NCBI RefSeq assembly: GCF_000768555.3
Contig: NZ_KN293979.1
Coordinates: 62,001-126,000 of the forward strand
From: Roseovarius mucosus DSM 17069
GTDB taxonomy: Bacteria; Pseudomonadota; Alphaproteobacteria; Rhodobacterales; Rhodobacteraceae
Reading direction: 5' to 3'
Length of the DNA: 64,000 bases
The translations under genes were made by a program, and so were the position numbers. The notes below the pieces were generated by a model, which ran no database searches, was not told the DNA's origin, and was given only the letters and a program-made list of their open reading frames with translations. Positions 55,566 to 64,000 of this stretch are shown here, piece by piece; the first letter of the stretch is position 1; every line of letters starts with the position of its first letter.

Positions 55566-56396
55566 ATGGCCGCCACAGGCAAGACATCGAGCTCTATCTG
55601 GGAAACCGTCAAGACGGTGTTCTGGGCCCTCGTGATCGCGGGGCTGTTCCGCACGCTGTTCTTTCAACCCTTCTGGATTCCCTCCGGCTCGATGAAGGAC
55701 ACGCTGCTGATCGGTGACTTTCTCTTCGTCAACAAGATGGCCTATGGATATTCCTATGCCTCTTGCCCGTCGATCCGGCTGGGCGGCTTGAACCTCGATG
55801 CGCAAAAGATCTGCGCCTTCATCGACGGGGATAACACACGGATCTTTGGCTCAGAGCCCGAGCGCGGTGATATCATCGTCTTTCGTCAGCCGACCGACGG
55901 CACCGATTTCATCAAGCGGGTGATCGGCCTGCCGGGGGATCGCATCCAGATGAAGGATGGCGTGCTGCATATCAACGAGGTTGCTGTCGGGTTGGAACCG
56001 GCGGGAGATTTCGTTGAAGAATTCACGCGCCAAGGGCCGATGGGTATCCGCCCGCGCTGTGAGAATGGCGTGGTGGGCGAGGGGGCCGATTGCCTCAAAT
56101 CCCGCCAGATCGAGACGCTGCCCAACGGTCGGTCACACGCGATCCTCAATATCGGCGATCAGCGGTCGGATCATACGGGCGTCTTTACCGTACCCGCCGG
56201 GCATTACTTCTTCATGGGCGACAACCGCGACAATTCCACCGACTCGCGTTTTCCGCAGGCGGTGGGCGGGGTTGGTTTTGTGCCCTTCGAGAACCTGATC
56301 GGGCGTGCGAACCGGGTGATCTTTTCCTCGGGGGGCCGGTCGATGCTGGCCTTCTGGACATGGCGCGGCGATCGCTTCTTCAAGAGGCTTGAGTGA
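55566..56396 (+). CDS. lepB: Signal peptidase I
   Basis: A 276-residue signal peptidase I, which removes Sec and Tat signal peptides at the periplasmic face. It has an N-terminal membrane helix (about 17-34), the catalytic serine at 42 in [14 protein letters not shown], the general-base lysine at 117 in [13 protein letters not shown], and the C-terminal box [12 protein letters not shown]. The stop overlaps the rnc GTG start (GTGA). Confidence 0.96.
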   Translation: MAATGKTSSSIWETVKTVFWALVIAGLFRTLFFQPFWIPSGSMKDTLLIGDFLFVNKMAYGYSYASCPSIRLGGLNLDAQKICAFIDGDNTRIFGSEPERGDIIVFRQPTDGTDFIKRVIGLPGDRIQMKDGVLHINEVAVGLEPAGDFVEEFTRQGPMGIRPRCENGVVGEGADCLKSRQIETLPNGRSHAILNIGDQRSDHTGVFTVPAGHYFFMGDNRDNSTDSRFPQAVGGVGFVPFENLIGRANRVIFSSGGRSMLAFWTWRGDRFFKRLE

Positions 56397-57076
56397 AGAT
56401 TTCGGCGGAAACAAAGGCGTTTCAGGCGCGGCTCGGGCATCAGTTTTCCGATGCGGGCCTCTTGGTGCGGGCGCTGACCCATTCCTCGATGGCGACGCCC
56501 AATCGCGATGACAATCAGCGGCTGGAGTTTTTGGGTGATCGGGTCCTCGGCCTTGTGATGGCCGAGGCGCTCTTGTCGCAGGATCAGGCGGCCACCGAGG
56601 GCCAGCTTGCGCCACGGTTCAACGCGTTGGTGCGCAAGGAGGCCTGCGCCGATGTTGCACGTGAGATCGACCTTGGTGCGGTGCTGAAATTGGGGCGCTC
56701 CGAAATGCTCTCGGGTGGGCGGCGCAAAGAGGCTCTGTTGGGCGATGCGATGGAGGCGGTGATCGCCGCCGTCTATCTCGATGCCGGGTTCGAGGCAGCA
56801 CGCGCGGTGGTGCTGCGGCTCTGGGGTGCGCGGGTGGGCGCGGTCAAGGAAGATGCGCGCGATGCCAAGACTGCGTTGCAGGAATGGGCGCAGGCGCGCG
56901 GGCTGCCGCCGCCCGATTACGTCGAACTGGCCCGTACGGGACCAGATCACGCGCCGGTCTTTACCATTGCCGCGCAATTGAAGAGCGGCCAGAGCGCCGA
57001 AGCCACCGCCGGGTCCAAGCGGCAGGCGGAACAGGCAGCGGCGCGCGCGCTGCTGGATGAATTGCAGGCGGAATGA
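56393..57076 (+). CDS. rnc: Ribonuclease III
   Basis: A 227-residue RNase III that processes rRNA precursors and double-stranded RNA. The catalytic signature [12 protein letters not shown] gives Glu45 and Asp49, and a second acidic cluster is in [20 protein letters not shown]-terminal double-stranded RNA binding domain follows ([19 protein letters not shown]). It starts with GTG inside the lepB end. lepB-rnc-era is a classic order. Confidence 0.96.
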   Translation: MKISAETKAFQARLGHQFSDAGLLVRALTHSSMATPNRDDNQRLEFLGDRVLGLVMAEALLSQDQAATEGQLAPRFNALVRKEACADVAREIDLGAVLKLGRSEMLSGGRRKEALLGDAMEAVIAAVYLDAGFEAARAVVLRLWGARVGAVKEDARDAKTALQEWAQARGLPPPDYVELARTGPDHAPVFTIAAQLKSGQSAEATAGSKRQAEQAAARALLDELQAE

Positions 57077-57080
57077 GCCT

Positions 57081-57404
57081 GTGCGCGGGGCTGTTTCCGT
57101 GGCCGTAATGCTGGTCTTGGGCGCGTTGGCCGAGACTGAAGAGACCCCCGCCGATACCTGGACGCTCCGCAAATGCGCGCTCTATGCGCAGGCGACCGAA
57201 GATGCCTTGGCCGCCCTTGGCCAAGAGGGGCTAAGTCCAAGATTTTTAGAGGAAAACAAAGCCTTTATAAGGTCTGGATGTGTCGCGCCCGCGCGCATTT
57301 GTGCACAGACTGCACAGGACTATGCGTTGGCCGATTTGCTGACCATGATGACGATGAACGAGGGCATGGCGAGCACCTTTGTCCCCTTCGGATGCCAGAA
57401 CTGA
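57081..57404 (+). CDS. Hypothetical secreted small protein
   Basis: A protein of about 107 residues with an N-terminal hydrophobic stretch (AVSVAVMLVLGALA) that could be a signal peptide, and four cysteines (RKCALYAQ, RSGCVAPARICAQ, PFGCQN). I do not recognise a family. The start is uncertain: GTG at 57081 is chosen, 5 bases after rnc; ATG at 57108 would shorten the signal. The gap position between rnc and era and the open frame support a real gene, probably periplasmic with disulfides. Confidence 0.65.
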   Translation: MRGAVSVAVMLVLGALAETEETPADTWTLRKCALYAQATEDALAALGQEGLSPRFLEENKAFIRSGCVAPARICAQTAQDYALADLLTMMTMNEGMASTFVPFGCQN

Positions 57405-57473
57405 CGCTCTGCTCTGGTCGCGGCGCATCAAATCGGCTAGAGCCTGTCAATCATAACAGACGAGACGCCTCCC

Positions 57474-58379
57474 ATGACCACGCGCGCCGGATTCATTGCC
57501 CTGATCGGAGAGCCCAACGCGGGCAAATCCACCCTTCTCAACCGCATGGTGGGGGCCAAAGTCAGCATCGTCACCCACAAGGTGCAGACTACCCGCGCGC
57601 GCATCCGGGGCGTGGCGATGGAGGGCGAGAGCCAGTTGGTGTTCGTGGACACGCCCGGCCTCTTTCAGCCGCGCCGCAGGCTGGACCGCGCGATGGTCGC
57701 GGCTGCTTGGGGGGGGGCATCGGATGCCGATGTGGTGATCCTTCTCATAGAGGCGCATCGCGGTATCACCGAAGGGGTGGAGCGTATCCTTGAGGGGCTG
57801 AGCGGGATTGCGAAGGGACGCAAGGTGGCGCTCGCTGTCAACAAGATTGACCGGGTACAGGCGCCAGTTCTGTTGGCGCTGACCAAGGACATGAACGAGC
57901 GCTTCGCCTTTGAAAAGACGTTCTTAATTTCCGCCGAGAAGGGGCACGGAGTGGACGATCTGCGGCACTGGCTGGCGGGTGAGGTGCCCGAGGGACCATG
58001 GCTTTATCCCGAGGATCAGATCGCCGATCTGCCGATGCGGATGATCGCCGCCGAGATGACCCGCGAAAAGCTGACGCTGCGGCTGCATCAGGAATTGCCC
58101 TATCAATTGACCGTCGAAACCGAGAATTGGGAAGAGCGCAAGGATGGCTCTGCCCGGATTGATCAGGTGGTCTATGTGGTGCGCGACGGGCACAAGGGCA
58201 TCGTTCTGGGCAACAAGGGCGAGACCATCAAGGCCGTCTCCAAGGCCGCGCGCGAAGAGTTGGAAGAGTTCCTTGGTCGCCGTATCCACCTGTTTTTGCA
58301 GGTAAAAGTACGAGAGAACTGGCAAGAGGAATCCGAGCGCTATTCCGAGATGGGGCTGGATTTCAAGGACGGGAACTGA
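57474..58379 (+). CDS. era: GTPase Era
   Basis: A 301-residue Era, a GTPase needed for 16S rRNA maturation and 30S assembly. Motifs are G1 GEPNAGKST at 12-20, G3 DTPG, G4 NKID, and a C-terminal KH domain (IVLGNKGETIKAVSKAAREE). It is in the lepB-rnc-era-recO order. Confidence 0.97.
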   Translation: MTTRAGFIALIGEPNAGKSTLLNRMVGAKVSIVTHKVQTTRARIRGVAMEGESQLVFVDTPGLFQPRRRLDRAMVAAAWGGASDADVVILLIEAHRGITEGVERILEGLSGIAKGRKVALAVNKIDRVQAPVLLALTKDMNERFAFEKTFLISAEKGHGVDDLRHWLAGEVPEGPWLYPEDQIADLPMRMIAAEMTREKLTLRLHQELPYQLTVETENWEERKDGSARIDQVVYVVRDGHKGIVLGNKGETIKAVSKAAREELEEFLGRRIHLFLQVKVRENWQEESERYSEMGLDFKDGN

Positions 58380-58383
58380 TCCC

Positions 58384-58716
58384 ATGGCCCGACTGAGCGC
58401 GCGCTTTTGGGTGGATGCCTATCTGGCGCGTCTCAGGTTGGCGGATGTCCCCGCCTTCGTGGTGGCGCATGGCGATGACACCGGGGGCGCGGTTCTGGTC
58501 AAGCTTAATACGCTCGATGGAAAAGCGACGGTTTTTCAACGCTCTATCGACCTCATGAGTGGCGCGCGGGTCTGGATCACCTTGGCCGAGGGCGCGGAAT
58601 CCGACGTGGATTCGGCGATTGCGCGGCAAAGGGGCTATGATCCTGATCTCTGGGTGATCGAGGTGGAGGACCGGGAGGGGCGGCATCTGCTCGATCAGGA
58701 TGGTTTGGCGGGGTGA
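58384..58716 (+). CDS. DUF1491 protein
   Basis: A 110-residue DUF1491 protein of unknown function, found in Alphaproteobacteria mostly between era and recO. Conserved parts are RLSARFWVDAYLARLRLADV and the C-terminal ARQRGYDPDLWVIEVEDREG. It is 4 bases after era and 6 before recO, which supports co-transcription. Confidence 0.9.
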   Translation: MARLSARFWVDAYLARLRLADVPAFVVAHGDDTGGAVLVKLNTLDGKATVFQRSIDLMSGARVWITLAEGAESDVDSAIARQRGYDPDLWVIEVEDREGRHLLDQDGLAG

Positions 58717-58722
58717 GGGTCG

Positions 58723-59459
58723 ATGGATTGGCGCGATCAGGGTATTCTTCTGAGTAGCCGAAGCCACGGGGAAACCTCTGTAATAATTGAAGTTTTCACG
58801 CCTGAGCGCGGGCGGCATGCGGGTGTTGTGCGGGGTGGCGCATCGCGCAAGATGGCCCCTGTGCTGCAACCGGGGGCGCAACTGGATGTGGAATGGCGCG
58901 CGCGGCTGGAGGATCACATCGGGACATTCCGGGTTGAACCTTTGAAATCAAGGGCTTGGACCATGGGAGACCGGATGGCGCTGGCCGGGTTGAACGCGGT
59001 TTGTGCGCTCTTGCTGTTTGTGCTGCCAGAGCGCGAGGCACATGCGGAGCTATACCGCAAGACATTGATATTGCTTGATCTTCTGGATCAGCCCGAGATC
59101 TGGACGCTGGCCTATCTCAATTGGGAAATGGCGCTATTGGAGGAAATGGGCTTTGGTTTGGACCTGCGGCGCTGTGCGGTTTTGGGGGAAAAGGCCAATG
59201 ATCTCAGTTACATATCCCCCAAGACCGGGCGCGCTGTGTCCCCGCGCGGGGGGCGGGGGAATGGGCGGATCGCCTCTTGCCGCTGCCGCCCTGCCTGATG
59301 GGGCATGGTCCGGCGCCCGATGCGGAAATCCTGCAAGGGTTTGAAGTAACGGGACATTTCCTGAAAAACCACCTTGCCCCACAACTGGGCAATCGGCCCC
59401 TGCCCGAGGCGCGGGCGCGGTATGTGGCGCGGTTCGCGGCAGAGGTGGCAAAGGGATGA
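58723..59459 (+). pseudogene. recO: DNA repair protein RecO, split by apparent frameshift
   Basis: The first frame (58723-59298) encodes a RecO OB-fold and central part: [20 protein letters not shown] through [18 protein letters not shown]. It then runs into unrelated sequence and stops. The missing C-terminus is in the frame shifted by one base, reading [18 protein letters not shown] to the stop at 59457-59459. One extra G in the tract 59248-59259 would join the two into 245 residues, the normal family size. Either recO is broken or phase-variable here, or the tract has a sequencing error. RecO acts in RecF-pathway recombination. Confidence 0.85.
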
Positions 59460-59543
59460 GCCGCGTGTAAGCTCTGTAAGGTTTGCCCCTGGATTTTGTA
59501 AGATCCGGGGCCTGTCACATCGCCCCGGCCTCCACCCCGCCGT

Positions 59544-59576
59544 GGCGAGGTCCCGGGTCAAGCCCGAGACGGGTGT
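59544..59576. repeat. 33-bp interspersed repeat, copy 1
   Basis: Nearly identical (one difference) to 62355-62387. The core TCCCGGGTCAAGCCCGAGA can fold as an imperfect hairpin. It lies between the convergent recO and TSUP genes and ends at the TSUP stop. Weaker similarity runs about 18 bases further left. Confidence 0.85.
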
Positions 59577-60361
59577 TAAAGCAGCATCACCCCGCGCCGG
59601 ACGAGATTGAGCCCGGCAATCAGCAGCACCCAGAGCGTGATCTTGCGAAAGGTGGCCTGATCGAACCGGTCCTGAAGGCGAAAGCCGATCCAAATCCCGA
59701 AGAGCGCCGGGGCGACCATGGCCGCCGAGAGCGGCAGGGTTTCGGCGCGCAACACGCCCGATCCGATATGCGAGCCAAGCAGCACCAGCGCGCCCAGACC
59801 GTAGATCACGCCCTGCACGCGCATCTGTTCGGTTTTCTCGGTACCGCGCGCGATCAGCATGGCGACGGTAGGTGGCCCCCAGATGCCCGAGAGGCCGCCA
59901 AAGAGACCGGCGAGCGCGCCCATGCCCGCCTCGCCCTTGATCCCCTGCTCTGGCGGCAGGCGCAGACCGCGCCCGAGCAGGGTAGAGGCGGCGTAGAGTG
60001 TGATCAGCGGGCCGATGAAGAGCAGCATCGCGGAGGGCGGCAGCACCGGCACCAATTGCGCGGCGCAAACCATGACCAGACCGCCCGCAATGAGAAACAC
60101 CCGGAAGCGGGCGATAGAAGCTATTGCGGCGCGCGGACCCTGTCGCAGCGCCTGCCACAGGTTGGTGGCCAGTGTCGGCAGGATCAGCCCGGCAAGGGCC
60201 AGATCGGGGGGCATCATCGTGCTGAGCCCCGCGATCATCACCGTGGGCATGGCAAAGCCCACCACGCCCTTGACCATGCCGGCACAGACCGCCACGGTAA
60301 AGGCCATGGCCCAACCCCAAAGCGGATTCCAGAGAGGGCTTATGTCGAAAAATGCGTCCAT
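59576..60361 (-). CDS. TSUP-family (TauE/SafE) membrane permease
   Basis: A 261-residue membrane protein with about eight helices of the TauE/SafE (TSUP) family, linked to export or uptake of sulfite, sulfonates or other organic anions. Features are GWAMAFTVAVCAGMVKGVVG, the repeated FGGLSGIWGPPTVAML segment and the final helix ITLWVLLIAGLNLV. The ATG at 60361 is the first in-frame start next to the first helix; codons further upstream are the shadow of the opposite gene. It is divergent from mcd. Confidence 0.88.
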   Translation of the reverse strand: MDAFFDISPLWNPLWGWAMAFTVAVCAGMVKGVVGFAMPTVMIAGLSTMMPPDLALAGLILPTLATNLWQALRQGPRAAIASIARFRVFLIAGGLVMVCAAQLVPVLPPSAMLLFIGPLITLYAASTLLGRGLRLPPEQGIKGEAGMGALAGLFGGLSGIWGPPTVAMLIARGTEKTEQMRVQGVIYGLGALVLLGSHIGSGVLRAETLPLSAAMVAPALFGIWIGFRLQDRFDQATFRKITLWVLLIAGLNLVRRGVMLL

Positions 60362-60517
60362 TTCGCCTCTTATCATGGCGTTTGGGCGGCTGACCATGGC
60401 GTTAGTGCTGCGCTGCAAAAAATCAACGCGCAATTTTCGAACAAAAGCCTGCGACAAAAAGCATAATAGTTGCGCTGCACCTGCATAATGGATAAAAGGC
60501 ACCAGATCAGGAAAAGG

Positions 60518-62215
60518 ATGCGATTCATGGCACATGACGGACAGGATCTGGCGATGGCACAACCGATCATTCTGGGCGACCTGTTGGCGCTGACGGGGGT
60601 GGCTCTGGCCCCGGCCGAGGCGCTGCTGGAGCGGGCTACGGGGGCGGTGCGTGCCATGGTGACGGTCGAGGGCCGTGTGTCGGGGGCGGCGATCGAGGCG
60701 CATCAGACGGCGGCGCATGGTCTGGCCTGGCTGGCCACTTATGTCGAATCGCTGCGCCAGATGCAGAACTGGGCAGTGCGGCTGGACGAGAAGGGGCAGT
60801 TTGGCGAGGTCGAGCAATTGATCCTGCAAATCGCCTATGGCGAATATCTGAGCCAGATCGCAGGCGGCATCCAGATGAACCAGGGCGAGATGGTGCGGCT
60901 TCAGGATCTGGGCCTGAGCCCGGATGATGCGCATCTACTGATGGACCCGGCCGCGCAAATGCTGATGCAGGCGGGCAATACCCAAGCGGCGCGGACCCGG
61001 TTGGTGGCGTTGATGCAGGAACGTGCCGCCGAGATCACTGTGGGGCGCACGGGGCTGGATGACGAGCTGGAGATGATCCGCGAGCAGTTCCGCCGCTTTT
61101 CGGTCGAGAAGGTCGAACCGCACGCGCATGAGTGGCATCTCAAGGATGAGCTGATCCCGATGGAGATCATCGAGGAATTGGCGGAAATGGGCGTGTTTGG
61201 CCTGACCATTCCCGAAGAATTCGGTGGGTTTGGCCTCAGCAAGGCGTCGATGGTGGTGGTGTCGGAAGAGCTGAGCCGGGGATATATCGGTGTGGGGTCC
61301 CTTGGCACGCGATCCGAGATTGCCGCCGAGTTGATCCTCTGCGGGGGAACCGACGAACAAAAGGCACAGTGGTTGCCCAAGCTGGCCAGTGCCGAAATCC
61401 TGCCGACGGCGGTGTTCACGGAACCCAATACCGGATCGGATCTGGGCAGTCTGCGCACCCGCGCGGTCAAGGACGAGAATGGCGACTGGAAGGTGACGGG
61501 CAACAAGACCTGGATCACCCATGCCGCGCGCACCCATGTGATGACGCTTCTGGCGCGCACCGTGCCGGACACCACCGATCACCGGGGGCTGTCGATGTTC
61601 CTGGCCGAGAAGACGCCGGGCACGGATGAGGCCCCGTTTCCGACTCCCGGCATGACCGGCGGCGAGATCGAGGTGTTGGGCTATCGCGGCATGAAGGAAT
61701 ACGAACTTGGCTTCGACAATTTCCATGTGAAGGGCGAGAACCTGCTCGGCGGCGAAGAAGGCAAGGGATTCAAGCAGTTGATGGAGACGTTTGAATCCGC
61801 GCGCATTCAGACCGCCGCGCGGGCCGTGGGGGTTGCGCAATCGGCGCTCGATGTGGCGATGCGCTATGCGCAGGACCGCAAGCAGTTCGGTCGCGCGCTG
61901 ATCGAGTTTCCGCGCGTGTCGGGCAAGCTGGCGATGATGGCGGTCGAAATCATGGTGGCGCGGCAATTGACCTATTTCTCGGCCTGGGAAAAGGATCACG
62001 GGCGGCGCTGTGACCTGGAGGCGGGGATGGCCAAGCTTCTCGGTGCGCGTGTGGCGTGGTCGGCGGCGGATAACGGGTTGCAGATCCATGGTGGCAACGG
62101 CTTTGCGCTGGAATACACGATCAGCCGGATTCTCTGCGATGCGCGGATTTTGAACATCTTTGAAGGGGCGGCCGAGATTCAGGCGCAGGTGATCGCCCGG
62201 CGGCTGTTGGGCTGA
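60518..62215 (+). CDS. mcd: (2S)-methylsuccinyl-CoA dehydrogenase
   Basis: A 565-residue acyl-CoA dehydrogenase with an extra helical N-terminal domain of about 170 residues, the hallmark of Mcd in the ethylmalonyl-CoA pathway for acetyl-CoA assimilation. The dehydrogenase core begins near MIREQFRRFSVEKVEPHAHE and includes FTEPNTGSDLGSLRT, the substrate/flavin region KVTGNKTWITHA and the C-terminal LQIHGGNGFALEYTISRIL. It oxidises methylsuccinyl-CoA to mesaconyl-CoA. Starts at 60518 or 60527 are both plausible. Other pathway genes are not in the window. Confidence 0.88.
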   Translation: MRFMAHDGQDLAMAQPIILGDLLALTGVALAPAEALLERATGAVRAMVTVEGRVSGAAIEAHQTAAHGLAWLATYVESLRQMQNWAVRLDEKGQFGEVEQLILQIAYGEYLSQIAGGIQMNQGEMVRLQDLGLSPDDAHLLMDPAAQMLMQAGNTQAARTRLVALMQERAAEITVGRTGLDDELEMIREQFRRFSVEKVEPHAHEWHLKDELIPMEIIEELAEMGVFGLTIPEEFGGFGLSKASMVVVSEELSRGYIGVGSLGTRSEIAAELILCGGTDEQKAQWLPKLASAEILPTAVFTEPNTGSDLGSLRTRAVKDENGDWKVTGNKTWITHAARTHVMTLLARTVPDTTDHRGLSMFLAEKTPGTDEAPFPTPGMTGGEIEVLGYRGMKEYELGFDNFHVKGENLLGGEEGKGFKQLMETFESARIQTAARAVGVAQSALDVAMRYAQDRKQFGRALIEFPRVSGKLAMMAVEIMVARQLTYFSAWEKDHGRRCDLEAGMAKLLGARVAWSAADNGLQIHGGNGFALEYTISRILCDARILNIFEGAAEIQAQVIARRLLG

Positions 62216-62239
62216 GGGTGAGCTGGAATTAGCCGTGGG

Positions 62240-62253
62240 TGACTAATTAGTCA
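62240..62253. promoter_or_regulatory. 14-bp perfect palindrome
   Basis: TGACTAATTAGTCA is self-complementary. It lies 25 bases past the mcd stop, in the gap between two convergent genes. Such a palindrome often marks a dimeric regulator site, but the location after a gene is unusual, so function is uncertain. Confidence 0.4.
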
Positions 62254-62354
62254 TCTGTGCCTCAAGGAGCGCGGCGCGGATGATTTATGGAGCACTTGCG
62301 TCTGATCGTGGTCACGTCGCCCCTGCGCCCGTGCCGGGGCCTTCACGTCGCCTC

Positions 62355-62387
62355 GGCGAGGTCCCGGGTCAAGCCCGGGACGGGTGT
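62355..62387. repeat. 33-bp interspersed repeat, copy 2
   Basis: Matches 59544-59576 with one difference. The core TCCCGGGTCAAGCCCGGGA forms a perfect 7-bp hairpin with loop TCAAG. It lies between the convergent mcd and SLAC1-family genes. Confidence 0.85.
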
Positions 62388-62420
62388 GGTTTTGATGTGA
62401 CGCAACACGCCTCGGCCATC

Positions 62421-63383
62421 TCAATCCGGCTGAAAGATCGCATCCGCGCGCAGGGCCTTGAGCGTGCGCCACAGGAGCCCGCCAATGATCACGCAGAGGG
62501 CGCCAAGCAGGGCAAGGCCGATCAGGCGATGGCCGGGTGATCCCACCGCCTCGGCATAGGTGAAACTGGCGATGGTGACGCCCGCCATGGGAAAGCTGAG
62601 GGCCCAGAAGCTGAGGGAAAACTGCAACTTCAAGAGCCGGGGCAGTTGCACCGCGACAATCAGCGTAAAGAGATAGGCACAATTGAGCAGCACATGGGCG
62701 AAGGCATCGACCCCGCCCACCAATTGCACCCAGGCGAGAAAGCCCACCGAGGGCGGTGCGATCAGGATCACGAGCGAGGGTTGCAGGCGTTCGGGCAGGG
62801 GATCGTGAAAGATCAGGCGGTTCATCACCAGCGAGAGCAGCACGAGCCAGAAGATGAGGCCGACGCTGGTGAAGAACCAGCTTATTTCGGGGTAGCCGAG
62901 CGGCACGCCCGCGATGGCCACAATCACATTGCCCACCGCCGGGATGAACCATGCAGGTGACAGGTGCCCGTGTTGAAAGGCGCGCGCGCTGATCCAGCCG
63001 CTGACCACCGCGAGGGTGAGGACCAGTTGCATCGGCACGGCGATCAGCCACATGACATGGGCGATGGCCGGGGCGGGGGCGAGCATGACGATGGACATCA
63101 GCACCAGCGCGATGGAAATCGCCGGGAAGAAGGCAAGCTTTACCGGGTGTCGCCATTCGGCGGCGACGGCGGCGGGGTGGCGGATCGCCTTGGCGAGATA
63201 GCCAAGCGCCACGGCGGCAAAGACCGCCATGGTCAGCGAATGCGCGGCCCAAGAGGCCGCGTGCGTCAGGCCAAGGGAGTTTTCGCCCGCGCGGAGTGCA
63301 AGGGTAAAGCCGCAGAGGCCCATGACGACGGTAAAGAGTGTCACCGGCACATATTGCAGGCGGCTTTGTGTCGGGTCTGACAT
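62421..63383 (-). CDS. SLAC1/TehA (TDT) family membrane transporter
   Basis: A 320-residue protein with about ten membrane helices of the tellurite-resistance/dicarboxylate transporter family (TehA, Mae1, plant SLAC1). Typical features are PVTLFTVVMGLCGFTLAL at the start, WFIPAVGNVIVAIAG and FWALSFPMAGVTIASFTY. It may act as an anion or C4-acid channel; the substrate cannot be read from sequence. It starts 5 bases downstream of the FAH-family gene and is probably co-transcribed with it. Confidence 0.87.
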   Translation of the reverse strand: MSDPTQSRLQYVPVTLFTVVMGLCGFTLALRAGENSLGLTHAASWAAHSLTMAVFAAVALGYLAKAIRHPAAVAAEWRHPVKLAFFPAISIALVLMSIVMLAPAPAIAHVMWLIAVPMQLVLTLAVVSGWISARAFQHGHLSPAWFIPAVGNVIVAIAGVPLGYPEISWFFTSVGLIFWLVLLSLVMNRLIFHDPLPERLQPSLVILIAPPSVGFLAWVQLVGGVDAFAHVLLNCAYLFTLIVAVQLPRLLKLQFSLSFWALSFPMAGVTIASFTYAEAVGSPGHRLIGLALLGALCVIIGGLLWRTLKALRADAIFQPD

Positions 63384-63388
63384 TGCGA

Positions 63389-64000
63389 TTACTCTGCGGC
63401 GGTGATGGTCAGATGCAGGGGTGCGAGACCGTCGATTTCGCCCAAAAGCACGTTGCCGGGCAGCACGGGGCCGACCCCTGCGGGCGTGCCGGTATAGATC
63501 AGATCGCCCGGCTCCAGATGATAGAAGCGCGACAGGTGGGCGATGATTTCGGGCACGGACCAGATCATGTCAGCGAGGGTCGCCTCTTGGGCGATGCGCC
63601 CGTCCACGGAGAGGCGGATGGTTTGCTCCGCGATGTCGCCGAACTCGGACTTGGGGGTCAGCGGGGCGATGATCGAGGCGTTTTCGAAATCCTTGCCGAT
63701 GTCCCAGGGGCGGCGCTTTTCCTTGGCCACGCCTTGCAGGTCGCGGCGGGTGAGGTCGATGCCGCAGGCATAGCCGTAGACCGCGTCCATCGCCTCGTCC
63801 ACGCTGACGCGGAAGGCGGGGGCGCTGAGGGCCACGACGAATTCCATCTCGTAATGGCAATCCGAGGTTTCCAGCGGATAGGGGATGCTGGCACCACTGA
63901 GGCAGAGGGTTTGCGGCGCCTTGTTGAAGTAGAAGGGCGCTTCGCGGTCCACCTCGTTGCCCATTTCAAGCGCATGGGCGGCGTAGTTGCGCCCGACGCA
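63389..64000 (-). CDS. Fumarylacetoacetate hydrolase family protein (3' part, cut by window edge)
   Basis: The visible 203 codons encode the FAH-domain core. The window edge starts at CVGRNYAAHALEMG, so only a short N-terminus is missing. Metal-binding residues are expected in the EMEFVVALS segment and in GYACGIDLTRRDLQ, and YTGTPAGVGPVLPGN is the usual C-terminal motif. Family members hydrolyse or decarboxylate acyl-pyruvates or oxaloacetate; the specificity here is open. It precedes the SLAC1-family transporter. Confidence 0.9.
   Translation of the reverse strand, partial: CVGRNYAAHALEMGNEVDREAPFYFNKAPQTLCLSGASIPYPLETSDCHYEMEFVVALSAPAFRVSVDEAMDAVYGYACGIDLTRRDLQGVAKEKRRPWDIGKDFENASIIAPLTPKSEFGDIAEQTIRLSVDGRIAQEATLADMIWSVPEIIAHLSRFYHLEPGDLIYTGTPAGVGPVLPGNVLLGEIDGLAPLHLTITAAE

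Noticed and set aside
59460-59543. Terminator after recO (GCCCC...GGGGC pairing near 59485-59512)
   Set aside because: The stem is interrupted and has no T run on either strand.
1-64000. CRISPR array, prophage or known defence island
   Set aside because: No regularly spaced repeats, cas genes, phage structural genes or recognised defence genes were seen.

Overview
The window is chromosomal DNA from an alphaproteobacterium of the family Rhodobacteraceae, most likely the Roseobacter group. The evidence is the gene content and order: a tad/Flp pilus locus, the coxB-ctaB-(small ORF)-ctaG-coxC-surf1-thrC-M16 peptidase run, glnK-amtB, rpoZ-rsh-DUF2062-pdxJ followed by acpS-lepB-rnc-era-DUF1491-recO, and an ethylmalonyl-CoA pathway dehydrogenase. 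High GC, an alphaproteobacterial LexA box (GTTC-N7-GTTC) and family-typical intergenic repeats agree. No rRNA, tRNA, insertion sequence, prophage or CRISPR array was seen. Most of the window is core genome.

Layout. 1-3 kb: the start of a DmdC-like acyl-CoA dehydrogenase (cut by the window edge), a divergent AraC-type regulator, a YceI-like periplasmic protein and an orphan ImuA-like gene with a LexA box. 3.1-15.1 kb, minus strand: the tad locus in transcription order flp, cpaB/rcpC, cpaC/rcpA, ompA-like lipoprotein, cpaE/tadZ, cpaF/tadA, tadB, tadC, two TPR lipoproteins, cpaA/tadV and an AAA+ ATPase, divided by three hairpin terminators. 15.4-24.6 kb: lytic transglycosylase, CoA-transferase pair, topA, dprA, then an island holding one unrecognised membrane protein flanked by 13-bp inverted repeats, then tldD. 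24.8-32.3 kb: cytochrome aa3 oxidase subunits II and III with heme O synthase, Cox11 and Surf1, running by 4-nt overlaps into thrC, an M16 peptidase and a GNAT acetyltransferase; an FNR-type palindrome lies upstream. 32.3-45.7 kb: a type I secretion ABC/HlyD pair, mlaA-mlaC, PBP1A, glnK-amtB behind an NtrC-type dyad, mutL-rmuC, a metallo-beta-lactamase-fold protein and a small lipoprotein. 45.8-59.5 kb: ispH, a VTT/YqaA protein, a NYN nuclease-like protein, folK, then rpoZ-rsh-DUF2062-pdxJ and the acpS-lepB-rnc-era-recO group. 59.5-64 kb: a TSUP permease, (2S)-methylsuccinyl-CoA dehydrogenase, a SLAC1/TehA-family transporter and a fumarylacetoacetate-hydrolase-family gene cut by the right edge.

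How the genes work together. The tad block would build and drive a Flp pilus, though TadE/F/G pseudopilins are not in the window. The cox block matures and assembles the aa3 oxidase, whose subunit I gene lies elsewhere. glnK-amtB is a nitrogen-status sensing and ammonium uptake pair. The pdxJ-to-recO block mixes cofactor, secretion and RNA/DNA maintenance functions.

Most notable observations: recO is split by an apparent one-base loss in a G tract; the orphan ImuA gene carries a LexA box; an FNR box lies between tldD and coxB; an NtrC-like dyad precedes glnK; a lower-GC ORF is bracketed by inverted repeats; and a low-GC unknown gene plus a hydrolase-membrane fusion sit between pdxJ and acpS. 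I did not find an obvious new multi-gene defence or mobile system.
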